Assembly (NCBI GenBank): GCA_037974665.1
Contig: CM075771.1
Span: forward strand, 24,685,425 to 24,749,424
Source: Ehretia macrophylla
Taxonomy: Eukaryota; Streptophyta; Magnoliopsida; Boraginales; Ehretiaceae
DNA: 64,000 bases
Direction of reading: 5' to 3'
The notes beneath the pieces are model-generated. The model made no database searches. It was not told the DNA's origin and saw only the letters and a list, made by a program, of their open reading frames with translations. Both the position numbers and the translations under genes were made by a program. Below, piece after piece: positions 46,461-58,215 of this stretch. The number at the start of each line of letters is the position of its first letter. Position 1 is the stretch's first letter.

Positions 46461-46824
46461 AGAAATTTAAAAGGACTAATTTTACCCTAAATATATTATG
46501 TGACATATGGAAGCATACATTATTGACATATTAGGATAGTTAAAGCGATGACACTTTTGTAAATGATGTTTTTGGTCTGAGATTAATGATGTTTGATATG
46601 GATATAGATCCGTCCCGCCAGGCGTGACCCGACCAAACTCGACTCGACTCGACTCGACTCGACTCGGAAGATCCAATGGACAATCCTATGGTTCAGAAGT
46701 GGGACCCTTGATATGATCCCGAGCTGAAGCTGTCAAATCACGTAGTGACCACCTAGGCATGATTAAGGCACACTTATGGTCAGAACATGATTAGTATAAA
46801 TAGCCCTTTATTGCACCAATCAAG
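46461..46824 (+). repeat. Left part of an older LTR, interrupted at 46829
   Basis: A TATA box-like TAGTATAAATAGCCC (46791-46805) precedes the insertion point. The sequence resumes at 54231 after the inserted element and leads into a PBS-like site at 54416. This fits the promoter part (U3) of an LTR. The 5' limit is unclear. A CTCGA pentamer repeat (about six units) is at 46638-46666. Confidence 0.5.
46638..46666. repeat. CTCGA/ACTCG pentanucleotide tandem repeat
   Basis: About six consecutive ACTCG units. Confidence 0.9.
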
Positions 46825-46829
46825 GTATC

Positions 46830-49800
46830 TGTGACGCCTGAGAATATCAATGTACACCTTATTAACTGTTGCATCCATTATTTGTGCATTTCTTCTGTGC
46901 TTTACTTATTGTTTTCTTTGGTTACTATTCATTCCATTTTTCAACTACTTAATTACCTTGAATTAGCATTTTTCATAAATCATATTAATTGTTTTAAGAA
47001 TAAGAAAAATGTGCGTTTGAGCTAAATGCATTAGGAGCCTTCGTTTAGGAAATGATTTGTTGAAACTAAGGAATAGTATTACGTAACAAAACTATGTGTT
47101 TCAATTAACTATCATTAAATGGCACATTAGGACTTGGTTCTAGCTAGCTAAACTCATCTTGGTAGTCAACTTATGCACCCAAACATAACCCCAACTTAAT
47201 ATATACTCACATAACACTTTATAACTAAAAAAAACAAAAAAAAAAAAGAGTGCAAAAGCTGAAAACATTGTAGCATAGCTGAAAATCAGCATAGGAGGAG
47301 GAGGAGAGATTTTTGCTCAACAAATCCTCATTCCAAGCCAAGCCAAGCTAGGTGCAAGTGGTTTAGGGTGTTTACTAGCCTCCTAGGAGCTCCTACGCGC
47401 AATAGGTGAGGGATTTCATACCTATTTTTGCATTTGAAAAATGTTGCTCTTTTATTGAATTCATGGATTTGCTATCAAATGCTTATGTAATGCTTAAAGA
47501 TGCTTATGTATGTTGTATATAAGTAGTAGAGACCTTATTTATACTATTGTTTCATAGTTTAAACGGTTGAATTCGTTTATTGATCGTATGGCATAAATAA
47601 TGACGTTTTTCTAGGGTTTTATGGAATTGTGCGATATGACTTGATTCATTGCTTCTATTAGGTGCCTTAGATGTTAATAAAGATAGTTTAATAGCTACAT
47701 GACGTTGAATTGCTCAAAAATTGGCTAACACATGAAATAGGCGACTTTTAAAAAGGGGTTTCGGGGGTTAATGCAAATCCGGGTTAATTTGGCCATTACA
47801 TCTAGTGTTCTTAGGCTATATAGGTGCTATATATGCTTTGCTAAACCTCGGTTGAGTCCCGGTTAGGGTACTTGTAGTACAAACTCACAAGGGGAAAATT
47901 GGGGCTTTTATGCTAAACACGGGTAATTGGGTAGTTTCTAGGGTCCTAGGGGTACCATAAGGGATAATTAAAAGTATGGAATAGCCCGCTCGCTTAAATA
48001 GAACATTAACTTGTGTTTGGATGAAAAATGGCTTGTGTTACAAAGGGGTTTTGGGTCAAACGTAAATCTGGGTGTATTTGGTTAATATATTTGGTGTTCT
48101 TAGGGTAAGTAGGGACTAAATGTGCTTTTCTAACTCTTAGTTGAGCTTTGGTTAAGATACTTGTAGTACAAACGCACAAAGGGGTAATCGGGACTTTTGT
48201 GACTAATTCGGGTTAATGAATGATTTCAAGGGTTCTAAGTGTGCTATAATGTGTAACTAGAAGATTATAATAGTTAGTTGGTGAATCTTGAGTCTTAGCA
48301 TTCGGTTTGAAGTTAAATGACTTAGGATAACAAAAGGGAAACTTGGGGTTTTCATGCTTAGCCTTTGAATTAGCTTTGGTGCTTGTATATCTTGCCTTTA
48401 CATGTTATTATATGGCATTTGTGAGCATTTCATGAAGTTTCGTGATCATCGGTTATTGACCCCTTTGTGTTGGTATAGTTATTTTCATATTTAATGATTG
48501 TATCTTGTTATAATGTTTATATTACTTGTACTTTGTTAAGATCAAACTCTAATAAACATTGTATGCTAAGTGAGTAAGACTATAAGGATAACTCATCTAG
48601 TTATATGATTATTGATTATTATAATTAAAAATAATTGAAATTTATAACTTATGATCTTAACTTAATGGTATTTGATTCTTCTAATATATCTTATGTTGTC
48701 TAATGATATGGTAAGGTGAACATTGTAACTTAATTGTGCGTGAGTTATGAACTTGTGTGAATAAGTGATTATAAATTTAGCTTTTAATGTTGTAGGGTTG
48801 AGTTAAGTAAGAGTTGAGTTGGAATTGATATAGTTAATTGCTAAACTTATATGAACACCCTAGGGTTGCATATTCGAGCTAATTTGAGGAAGTTTGGAGT
48901 AATTAGAGCTATCTTCTTGCGTATTTAGCCAAACCCAAGGTAAGGGAGTCGCATCTTATTTTTATTTCTTTGTTGTATATAATTTATGTTGGATAATGCC
49001 ATGCTATAAATGTTAGTTATTTAGTTTATATTGTTATCTTGCTTATATTGCTTGTAAATTATCATGTATATGTTACTTTGCTCTCGTGATCTTGACTCGG
49101 GGTTGCGCAACCTTTCGGACATGGTATCGTCGAGAAACACGGGCGATGTCGGGCTTGCCGTGCTCCCTCGACTACCATGGTGTCTATTCCCTTTCTTGCT
49201 GGGTATACTCTACTACCCCAGAGGCGTGGTTCACCTGCTGGGTATATGGACCTATCTCAGGAGAAAGGGTCATAGGATCGGGATACATTCGGAGTATTCT
49301 AACTTGGTGGAGTAAGGGTTTGTCGGCACTTGCGTGATGTTCGTGGCTCGTGGTTTGAGATTGAAGATTTTAAGTGGAACCGTATCCTTTTTAATGTGGT
49401 TAATTACTTGGCTATTTGATCTTGTTGTTTTATGTTATATATATATGACTTCTTGTGATTGCATATCATATTGCACGCCTCGGTATGCTGCATCACCTCC
49501 CTCACTGAGTATACATGTTGTATACTTACCCTCGTTTCTAACACCTTTCAGGATCAGTGTTATAAGCTGGAAATGGGATTGCCTCCTGTGTGGCCTGCCT
49601 GCTCTATCAGTGTGTAGAACAAGGAAGAATGTGTACATTATATGCCTGTATTCTATTTGAGACCTTATGGTCATATATGTATTTGTGTTATTTTAAGAAA
49701 TGTAATATTAAAGTTTTAGTCTTGGGTGATAGTTAGGTGCTAGTGGTTTGTAATAACTTCAATTGTTTACTCTTCGGTTTAGTTGGCTTGCATGCTGATA

Positions 49801-49992
49801 GGGATGAAACAGATTGAAGTTGTGGATTATGGTCTTGTGGTTGTTTGTTGTTGTTTGTAGGTTTCCAGATAGTCCTATATATAGGGAAAACTCCGTTCGT
49901 TTTTTCTTAAATTTCGTGCCCGGGGTTTGGAATTGGGTGATAATAGCATGATAAATAGGAGTCTGGGTCTCGTGAGGGATCGAGGCGTTACA
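46830..49992 (+). repeat. 5' LTR (3163 bp)
   Basis: Begins TGTGACGCCTGAG and ends GAGGCGTTACA. Followed four bases later by the tRNA-Met PBS. Confidence 0.95.
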
Positions 49993-51077
49993 TAAATGGT
50001 ATTAGAGCTTAGTTAGCTCTCAGTCGGGACAGGGTCCTCGGCCTGTCAGGTAGTAACCCTTTCGTGTGTGCTTGTTAAGTGTGTCTTGAAAGTGTGTGCC
50101 TGTATGTGTGATTGTGTGTCTTGAATTGAATGTGTACACCTATGTGATATAGTTATGTGTTATGTGTTAAACGTGTGCTAAGTGAAGTGAAGTTGCATCG
50201 AATTGACCTCGTGAATCGTTATTTGCTTGAATTATTGATTGTAATGTATGTACTTGAGCATTTTGAATTAAGTTTTGTTGTGAATTGAATTGGTTTTGTT
50301 ATGATTCGCGCTTGAATCACTTTGTTGCTTACATTGTTTTTATAAGTTCTTTTATAATCATGCTTGCATAATAGCTTAAAGAATGTTTATACATATGCAA
50401 TATTTTGGCATTCATAAATAGCCCATCGATTGGTAAGAAAGACTTCTTCCTTCCCCTGAAGAGAGGTGGTTAGGGGCAGGCCTTCCAAGTTATGTGGACT
50501 AGCAGGAATGAGAGGCATTTGATCAGCTTTTAATTAGGAGTTGGTATTTATAGTTGGAGCTTGATTATTGGCATTCTATTAAGGTGTTCTTTTATGCTCA
50601 GCGCTCATGAATGAGTAGTTTTTTTAGGGGTTCTGTATGACGGTTCTCTGAAGCCTTCCCTTGGTATTTTCTTGTTGGACATTCTCCTGGTATTTTCTCA
50701 TTGGCATTTGTCAAAAGACTTGGTATATGGGACTCTATTTAGCTTTATTATATGACATTGCCTACAGTATTCGTGCTTCGGTCTTTTATTGGTATTTCTC
50801 GGCACTTCTAATTGGGAGTTCTCCTATGGCCTTCGTAATATTCAGCGGGATTCTTATTCAGATTTTTAAATGGTGTTTTCATTTAAGCCTCTAATTGGCC
50901 TCTTCATTTGAGAGTTCTTAGACGGGTATAGTGGATTCTTCTTGAGTTCTTATTGGCATTTTTATTTAATACTCTTGCTCAGCAGCTGTTAAAAAATATC
51001 AGAATTTGACTTTCGTTAATGCTGAGTTCTCTTGGAAGAAGAATTGTGTGGACGCAATTTGTTTAAGGGTGAGAGGA
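49993..51077 (+). other. Internal region of the large-LTR element, non-coding
   Basis: Begins with the PBS at 49997-50008 and ends with the purine tract at 51065-51077. No retroviral domain is recognisable in any frame. From about 50530 to 50960 it is rich in recurring GGTATTTTC/GGCATT words. This 1.1 kb would be the packaged and primed core of a non-autonomous element. Confidence 0.85.
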
Positions 51078-54000
51078 TGTCATGCATGAGAACATCACCG
51101 TACACCTTATTAACTGTTGCATCCACTATTTGCGCATTTCTTCTGTGTTTTACTTGTTGTCTTCTTTAGTTACTATTCATTCTATTTTTCAACTACTTAA
51201 TTACATTGAATTAGCATTTTTCATAAATCATATTAGTCGTTTTATGAATGAGAAAAATGTGCGTTTGAACTAAATGCATTAGGAGCATTCGTTTAGGAAA
51301 TAATTTGTTGAAACTAAGGAATAGTGTTACATAACAAAACTATGTGTTTCAATTTGCTATCATTAAATGGCACATTAGAACTTGGTTCTAGCTAGCTAAA
51401 CTCATCTTAGTAGTCAACTTATGCATCCAAACATAACCCCAACTTAATATATACTCACATAACATTTTATAACTCAAAAAAATACAAAAAAAAGAGTGCA
51501 AAAGCTGAAAACACTGTAGCAGGGCCGAAAATCAGTATAGGAGGAGGAGAGATTTTTGCTCAACAAATCTTCATTTCAAGCCAAGCCAAGCTAGGTGCAA
51601 GTGGTTTAAGGTGTTTACTAGCCTCCTAGGAGCTCCTACGCGCAATAGGTGAGGGATTTCATACCTATTTTTGCATTTGAAAAATGTTACTCTTTTATTG
51701 AGTTCATGGATTTGCTATCAAATGCTTATGTAATGCTTAAAGATGCTTATGTATGTTGTATATAAGTAGTAGAGACTTTATTTATGCTATTGTTTCATTG
51801 TTTAAACGGTTGAATTGGTTCGTTGATCGTATGACATGAATAGTAATGTTTTTCTAGGGTTTTATGGAATTGTGCGATATGACTTGATTCATTGCTTCTA
51901 GTAGGTGCCTTAGATGTTAATAAAGATAGTTTAATAGCCACATGACGTTGAATTGCTCAAAAATTGGCTAACACATAAAATAGGCGACTTTTAAAAAGGG
52001 ATTTCGGGGTTAATGCAAATCCGGATTAATTTAGCCATTACATCTAGTGTTCTTAGGCTATATAGGTGCTATATATGCTTTGCTAAATCTCGGTTGAGTC
52101 CCGTTTATGGTACTTGTAGTACAAACTCACAAGAAAAAAATTGGACTTTCGTTCTAAACGTAGGTAATTGGGTAGTTTCTAGGGTCCTAGGGTGCCATAA
52201 GGGATAATTAAAAGTATGGAATAGCCCGCTCGCTTAAATAGAACATTAACTTGTGTTTGTATGAAAAATGGCTTGTGTTACAAAGGGGTTTTGGGTCAAA
52301 CGTAAATTCAGGTGAATTTGGTTGATATATTTGGTGTTCTTAGGGTATGTAGGGACTAAATGTGCTTTTCTAATTCTTAGTTGAGCTTTGGTTAAGATAC
52401 TTGTAGTACAAACGCACAAAGGGGTAATCGGGGTTTTTGTGGCTAATTCGGGTTAATGAATGATTTCAAGGGTTCTAAGTTTGCCATGATGTGTAACTAG
52501 AAGATTATATTAGTTAGTTAATGAATCTTGAGTCTTAGCCTTTGGTTTGGAGTTAAATGACTTGGGATAACAAAAGGAAAACTCGGGGTTTTCATGCTTA
52601 GCCTTTAATTTAGCTTTGGTGCTTGTATATCTTGCCTTTACATGTTATTATATGGCATTTGTGAGCATTTTGTGAAATTTCGTGGTCATCGGTCATTGAT
52701 CCCTTTGTGTTGGTATAGTTATTTTCATATTTAATGATTATATCTTGTTATAATGTTTATATTACTTGTACTTTGTTAAGATCAAACTCTAATAAACATT
52801 GTATGCTAAGTAAGAAGGACTATAAGGATAACTCATCTTGTTATATAATTATTGATTATTGTAATTAAAAATAATTGGAATTTATAACTTATGATCTTAA
52901 CTTAATAGTATTTGATGCTTCTAATATATCTTAAGTTGTCTAATGATATGGTAAGGTGAACATTGTAGTTTAATTGTGTATGGGTTATGAACTTGTGTGA
53001 ATAAGTGATTATAAATCTAGCTTCTAATGTTGTAGGGTTGAATTAAGTAAGAGTTGAGTTGGAATTGATATAGTTAATTGCTAAACTTATATGAACACCT
53101 TAGGGTTGCATATTCGAGCTAATTTGAGGAAGTTTGGAGTAAATCAGAGCTATCTTCTTGCGTATTTAGCCAGACCCAAGGTGAGGGAATTGCATCTTAT
53201 TTGCATTTCTCTGTTGTATATAAATTATGTTGGATAATGCCATGCTATAAATGTTAATTATTTAGTTTATATTGTTATCTTGCTTGTAAATTATCATGTA
53301 TATGTTACTTGGCTCTTGTGATCTTGACTTGAGGTTGCGCAACCTTTTCGGACATGGTAACGTCGAGAAACATGGGCGGCGTCGTGCTTGCCGTGCTCCC
53401 TCAACTACCATGGTATCTATTCCTTTTCTCGCTGAGTATACTCTACTACCCCAGAGGCGTGATTCACCTGCTGGGTATATGGACCTACCTCAGGAGAAAG
53501 GGTCGTAGGATCGGGATACATTCGGAGTATTCCAACTTGGTGGAGTAAGGGTTTGTCAGCACTTGCGTGATGTTCGTGGTTCGTGGTTCGAGATTGAAGA
53601 CTTGAAATGGAACCGTATCCTTTTTAATGTGGTTAATTACTTGGCTATTTGATCTTGTTGTTTTATGTTATATATATATGACTTCTTGTGATTGTATATC
53701 ATATTGCACGTCACGGTATGCTGCATTACCTCTCTTACTGAGTATACATGTTGTATACTCACCGTCGTTTCTAACACCTTTCAGGATCAGTGCTATAAGC
53801 TGGAAATGGGATTGCCTCCTGTGTTGCCTGCCTGCTCTATCAGTGTGTAGAACAAGGAAGAATGTGTACATTATATGCTTGTATACTATTTGAGACTTTA
53901 TGGTCATATATGTATTTGTGTTATCTTAAGAAATGTAATATTAAAGTTTTAGTTTTGGGTGATAGTTAGGTGCTAGTGGTTTGTAATAACTTCAATTGTT

Positions 54001-54225
54001 TACTCTTCGGTTTAGTTGACTTGCATGCTGATAGGGATGAAACATATTGAAGTTGTGGATTATGGTCTTGTGGTTGTATGTTGTTGTTTGCAGGTTTTCA
54101 AATAGTCCTATATATAGGAGAAATTTCATCCGTTTTCTCTTAAATTTCGTGCCCGGAGTTTGAAATTGGGTGAGAATAATATGATAAATAGGAGTCCCGA
54201 TCTCGTGAGGGATCGGGGTGTTACA
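51078..54225 (+). repeat. 3' LTR (3148 bp)
   Basis: Begins TGTCATGCATGAG and ends GATCGGGGTGTTACA. Collinear with the 5' LTR. Confidence 0.95.
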
Positions 54226-54230
54226 GTATC

Positions 54231-54436
54231 TTATTAATTATTCTCTTCCACTCTATTTGTTTACAAACCTTCCCGCTCGGACAAAGTAATTGAGTTGATC
54301 GTTGGAGAGGGTTCACAGGCAATTACCCCAGTTGTACCTTTCTTCTTTTGTAGGTCAGAGCTTAAGTCAGACAAATCTGATCTTAGGTTGGACGAAGCCT
54401 ATTTCAACCCCTAACAATTGGTACGGTATGTGGGAA
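54231..54436 (+). repeat. Right part of the older LTR plus PBS-like site
   Basis: Continues the LTR broken at 46829. It has GTTGATCGTTGGAGAGGGTT and AATTACCCCAGTTGTACC, words resembling the R/U5 part of many plant Ty3/Gypsy LTRs, and ends near CCTAACA at 54416. The next bases ATTGGTACGGTATGTGGGAA resemble the ATTGGCGCCGTCTGTGGGAA motif that starts the internal region of Tat/Athila-like and related elements. The rest of the element is not recognisable. Confidence 0.6.
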
Positions 54437-54725
54437 CAATAATAATAATAATAATAATGAAACTAAAAAATAAAAATATTAATAATAATAATGATAGTAA
54501 AAATAAAGATAAAAAAAAAATAATAATAATAATGATAATAAGAATAAAAAAAAAAATAATACTATAAAAATAATTAAAAATAAAACTAACGGTAACCATA
54601 ATAATAATAACAATAATAAATATAACAATAAAAATAACTATAATAATAGTAGTAATAATAATAATAATAAGAAGAAGGAAAAAAAATGTAATAATAATTA
54701 TTTAAATTAAAATATAAATAAAATA

Positions 54726-54761
<36 letters not shown>

Positions 54762-55020
54762 AATAATAATAATAAATAATAATATATAAATTAAATTAAT
54801 ATATAATACCAATAATAAAAATAAAAATATTATAAATAGATAAAATGACAACAAGAACAACAATAATAATAATAATAACAACAACAATAACAATAACATC
54901 AACAACAACCACAATAATAATAATATTAATAATAATTATAATAAAATTAATTACAATTATTTTTGTTTTTATTGTGTTCATTATGTTTATGTTCTTGTTT
55001 ATTCTTATTTTTAATACTAT
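54437..55020. repeat. AAT/AAC-rich simple-sequence region
   Basis: About 580 bases dominated by imperfect AAT, AAC and TAA triplet repeats. Hydrophobic Ile/Leu frames on either strand here are artefacts. Confidence 0.9.
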
Positions 55021-55607
55021 AATAATAAAAGAGTAATTTTGTTATATTATACAAGTTATCCCTTACTACGTACTATTGTATATTGATTGCAAAACATGAG
55101 TTTTGAAATCAATATATACATTCTTCTTTTTAATCCTAGAGTATACCAAACATATCATTCTCATTTTCAAGTTCATTCCATTTTTAGTTCCATTCTATTT
55201 ATTTAGCTCATTCTATTCCTGTTTAAATTTATTTAAGTGTAACAATTGCTACCTAAGTATTTTGGATGCTAAGAAAAACAGGTGTCAAATAACAGAAATT
55301 TTTGAATTAAAAAATAGTTGATAAATAATTAATTTATAGAATAATGAGCTTTTAAATAAATAAAAAAAACAAAACCAACTAGCTTTGGTTATGGAATTTG
55401 TTATTCCGTTGCTCAAAGCCTTTCACCTTGAACTCCAACATCGCTTTTCACCAAACTCTTTTTCTTCCTTATCTTTCTCTTTCCACAATTTGGTACGATC
55501 GCCATTGTCACACTAGACTACTATTGCCCTCGTTGCCATTCACACTGATGTTGCCTTTGTTGTGTTAATAGGTTAAGTAATTGTTAATTATTCGAATGCT
55601 GAATGCA
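55021..55607. other. Intergenic left of CACTA element
   Basis: AT-rich, no gene recognised. Confidence 0.4.
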
Positions 55608-55629
55608 CACTACAAGAAATTTTTTTTCG

Positions 55630-55995
55630 GCGAGGGACAATTCCCCTCGCTTGGCGAGAGGAGCCGTCCCTCGCCGAAGGCTCCGTCGCTGAAATGGGGT
55701 CCCTTGCCGACCCCACACCATTTGGTGAGGGGTCGGGGAGGGACAATTTTGGCAAGGACTGTGCGAGGGCAGCAAGCCCTCGCGGACTATGTCCCTCGCC
55801 AAATGCGTCCCTCACTGTGCCCTTGCAAATGCCTCCCTCGCTGAGCCCTCGCTTATAGCGTCCCTCGCCGAGCCCTCGCCGAGCCCTCGAAAACGCCTCC
55901 CTCGCCGAGCCCTCACTTATAGCGTCTCTCGCCGAGCCCTCGTAAAATTTGTACCTCACCGAGTCCTTGTATATTTGTCCCTCGCCGAGCCCTCA
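55630..55995. repeat. Subterminal repeats of the CACTA element
   Basis: At least ten imperfect copies of a ~16-30 bp unit with the core TCCCTCGCCGAGCCCTCG. Such arrays are the usual protein-binding sites near CACTA ends. Confidence 0.85.
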
Positions 55996-56222
55996 CAAAA
56001 ATGTTAAATATATATTTTTTTAATTTTCATTATAAAATTTACTATAATAAGTTTGACCTGTCAATTAGATATTTAATATTGCAAAACAAGTTATAAATCA
56101 CATATTATAAAATTAGCTAATAAACATCTTAAAAAGTTGTTCAAAGTAAACCCAAAAGTTGTTCATACAGTCTGAGTGTAATGGATTTTTATTATGTCAT
56201 AACATTAAAGAAGACCAAAATT

Positions 56223-57550
56223 CTATTCACTTCCACTATCACTTGAAGACGAAGAGGACGAAGATTGTTGTTGTGCAAGTAGAGAAATAGGCAATCTTGA
56301 AGCAAGTATTGCGAGATGTGCTTGGAGATCACGTATCTGCGATGAAGTTTCTTGTTGGAGTTTGCAGTACGCGTCATTCTGTTGTTCCAACTTGTCTTCT
56401 AGTTTGTTGTATGCCTCGTTCTGCTGTTCCAACTTGCCTTCCAAAGATGTTGTGGCTCGAGCAACGGCCTCCTGGATATCGTGTTGCGTGATCTGGCTTC
56501 TGCCAGGTGGGTAATTGTATGAACTAGACGACACTGCAACCTGTGATCCGACCCCGTATAAACATCCTTTGCGGGGTCTACCAATAGCTTCTAAGAATAA
56601 TGCATTACGATCCACAGGCGTAGGAGCTGAATTAGACTCGGATGCCTGTGATGTCTGTTGAAGCAGTTTCTCGTACCGAGCTTGTAATGCAGATATATGA
56701 ACACGTAGAGACATGAATAATATAGAGATGTTTGGAGTGATAAACAAAAAAAAAACCAAACAAGCACCTGTTTAAACATACATATACAATCAGCTTAATT
56801 CTGTGTTGGTTTGTAATATCCCATTACTATAAACCACCACAGAGTCGCACATAAAAAAAACACAAAAAAGTGCTTTATCATCATTCTCTGAACATAACAA
56901 CAAAAGGATATATAAAGGCTTCCACAAAATTGAACCTCAACCAACTAACTTCAAATATACAATCTCAAAAATCTTCAATATCCAAAAAACACCAATATAA
57001 ATCGGTGTAACAATCTTCAAAGTTGTAAAGTTAAAAGAAACTAACTTACCGCTGTCTGTTCTGCCCGAGCATTTGTGTAACGTCCGTCAAGACCCTTGCG
57101 ATGAGCCTTGTTGAAAACATCAACAAAAGTCACTTCACGCTTGCTTTCTCGCGCCTATAATATAAATTCACCAAAACAAACAACTCGACATGTAATATAT
57201 AAGATAAAATTGTTGAAGGGTTGTCACTTAATGGATTATAGTCAGCTTAATTCTTACCATCCTCCTTGCTCATTTATGCCTGAAGATACATCCCAAATGG
57301 TGCGTAGACGGATTTTTCCTTATGTTGTTTGAGTTATGTTTGGATTTGTCCTGCTATGCTTTGGAACTCCACACCACTTTCATACCTTCCCATACATCCT
57401 GCGAGAGCCATGATGGCTTCTTTTGTTCCTTACGTGCTTTGCTTAAGTTATCTGTTACGCGTCTTTGGCCGAATATGTTGAACCTCTTATGAACGGCTGC
57501 TTCATTGCAGGGATACCACTTGTACATACTCTGTGAATCATATAACAATT
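56223..57550 (-). pseudogene. Plant CACTA Transposase_24-like gene, partial
   Basis: The last coding block is 56759-56223 (a start at about 56711 is also possible). It includes LFLEAIGRPRKGCLYGVGSQ, a Gln/Glu-rich coiled coil of about 45 residues (KLEQQNEAYNKLEDKLEQQN) and a poly-Ser acidic end. Upstream, an exon at 57154-57050 with AG/GT borders encodes VTFVDVFNKAHRKGLDGRY. Upstream again, 57550-57250 encodes FNIFGQRRVTDNLSKARKEQ and KKPSWLSQDVWEGMK, then breaks into other frames. This order fits the Transposase_24 family (Ptta/En-Spm), thought to bind element ends. Frameshifts and a missing N-terminus indicate a broken copy. Confidence 0.75.
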
Positions 57551-57639
57551 TGTAAGACTTAAAAATAAACCTAGATAACCTTCAGCTTATATATTTCCAA
57601 TCATACTTTTTCAACACAACTTAACTTAATAACAACCAA

Positions 57640-58215
57640 TTAACAAATTACAACTTAACTTTAAACTAACTTAACTTAACCAAAAACAACTTATCTTCAA
57701 CTACAACTTTAATCCGTACATTCAACTTCAAATAAACTTAACTTAATTTAGCACAAATTCACTTTTAACTTATCACACTTAACTTATCTTAACTTTACTT
57801 ATTTCTTAAGTTAACAAACATCTTAATTAACTACTTCACCTTTACTTCTTACTTATGTAATCTAATATTAACTCTTACCTACTTAATATTATTACTTCAC
57901 TTAAGTTAACTTACTTCTTTTCTTCTTAACATTACTTACTTAACTTAACTTACTAAACTTTTTACTTCTTAATTAATTACTTATTGCTAAACTTCTTACA
58001 TACTTAACTTCTTATCTTACTTAACTTACTTTATTAACTTAACTTACTTCTTATTTATTCTTAACTTCCTTATTAACTTATCTATTCTTATTACTTCTTA
58101 ATTAACTACTTCTTACTAAACTTCTTACATATTTAACTTCTTATCTTGCTTAACTTACTTAACTTGCTTTATTACTTTAACTTACTTCTTATTTAATCTT
58201 AACTTACTAGCATGC
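57640..58215. repeat. ACTTA/CTTAACTT-rich degenerate tandem region
   Basis: Dense imperfect repeats of CTTAACTT, ACTTACTT and TTCTTA inside the CACTA element. Confidence 0.8.

Larger units (their letters stand above)
46830..54225 (+). mobile_element. Complete large-LTR retrotransposon with tiny non-coding interior
   Basis: The 5' LTR is 46830-49992 (3163 bp) and the 3' LTR 51078-54225 (3148 bp), collinear throughout with many substitutions and small indels. GTATC flanks both sides (46825-46829 and 54226-54230), a perfect target duplication. A primer-binding site TGGTATTAGAGC (49997-50008) complements initiator tRNA-Met with one mismatch. A purine tract AAGGGTGAGAGGA precedes the 3' LTR. The internal region is only 1085 bp and shows no gag, protease, RT, RNase H or integrase, so mobility would need enzymes from another element. 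LTRs make up about 85% of the element. The 3' ends (GGGATCG-GGTGTTACA type) match the two solo LTRs at 4238-8355 and 34836-37316, so one family is present three times here. Confidence 0.95.

Noticed and set aside
54411..55036. Hydrophobic Ile/Leu/Val frames on both strands
   Set aside because: Artefacts of AAT/AAC simple repeats.
55630..55995. CRISPR-like array
   Set aside because: The repeats are imperfect and variably spaced, lie at the end of a CACTA transposon in plant DNA, and have no spacers or cas genes.
57640..58215. Telomere-like repeat
   Set aside because: The units are CTTAACTT/ACTTA words, not the plant telomere heptamer TTTAGGG.
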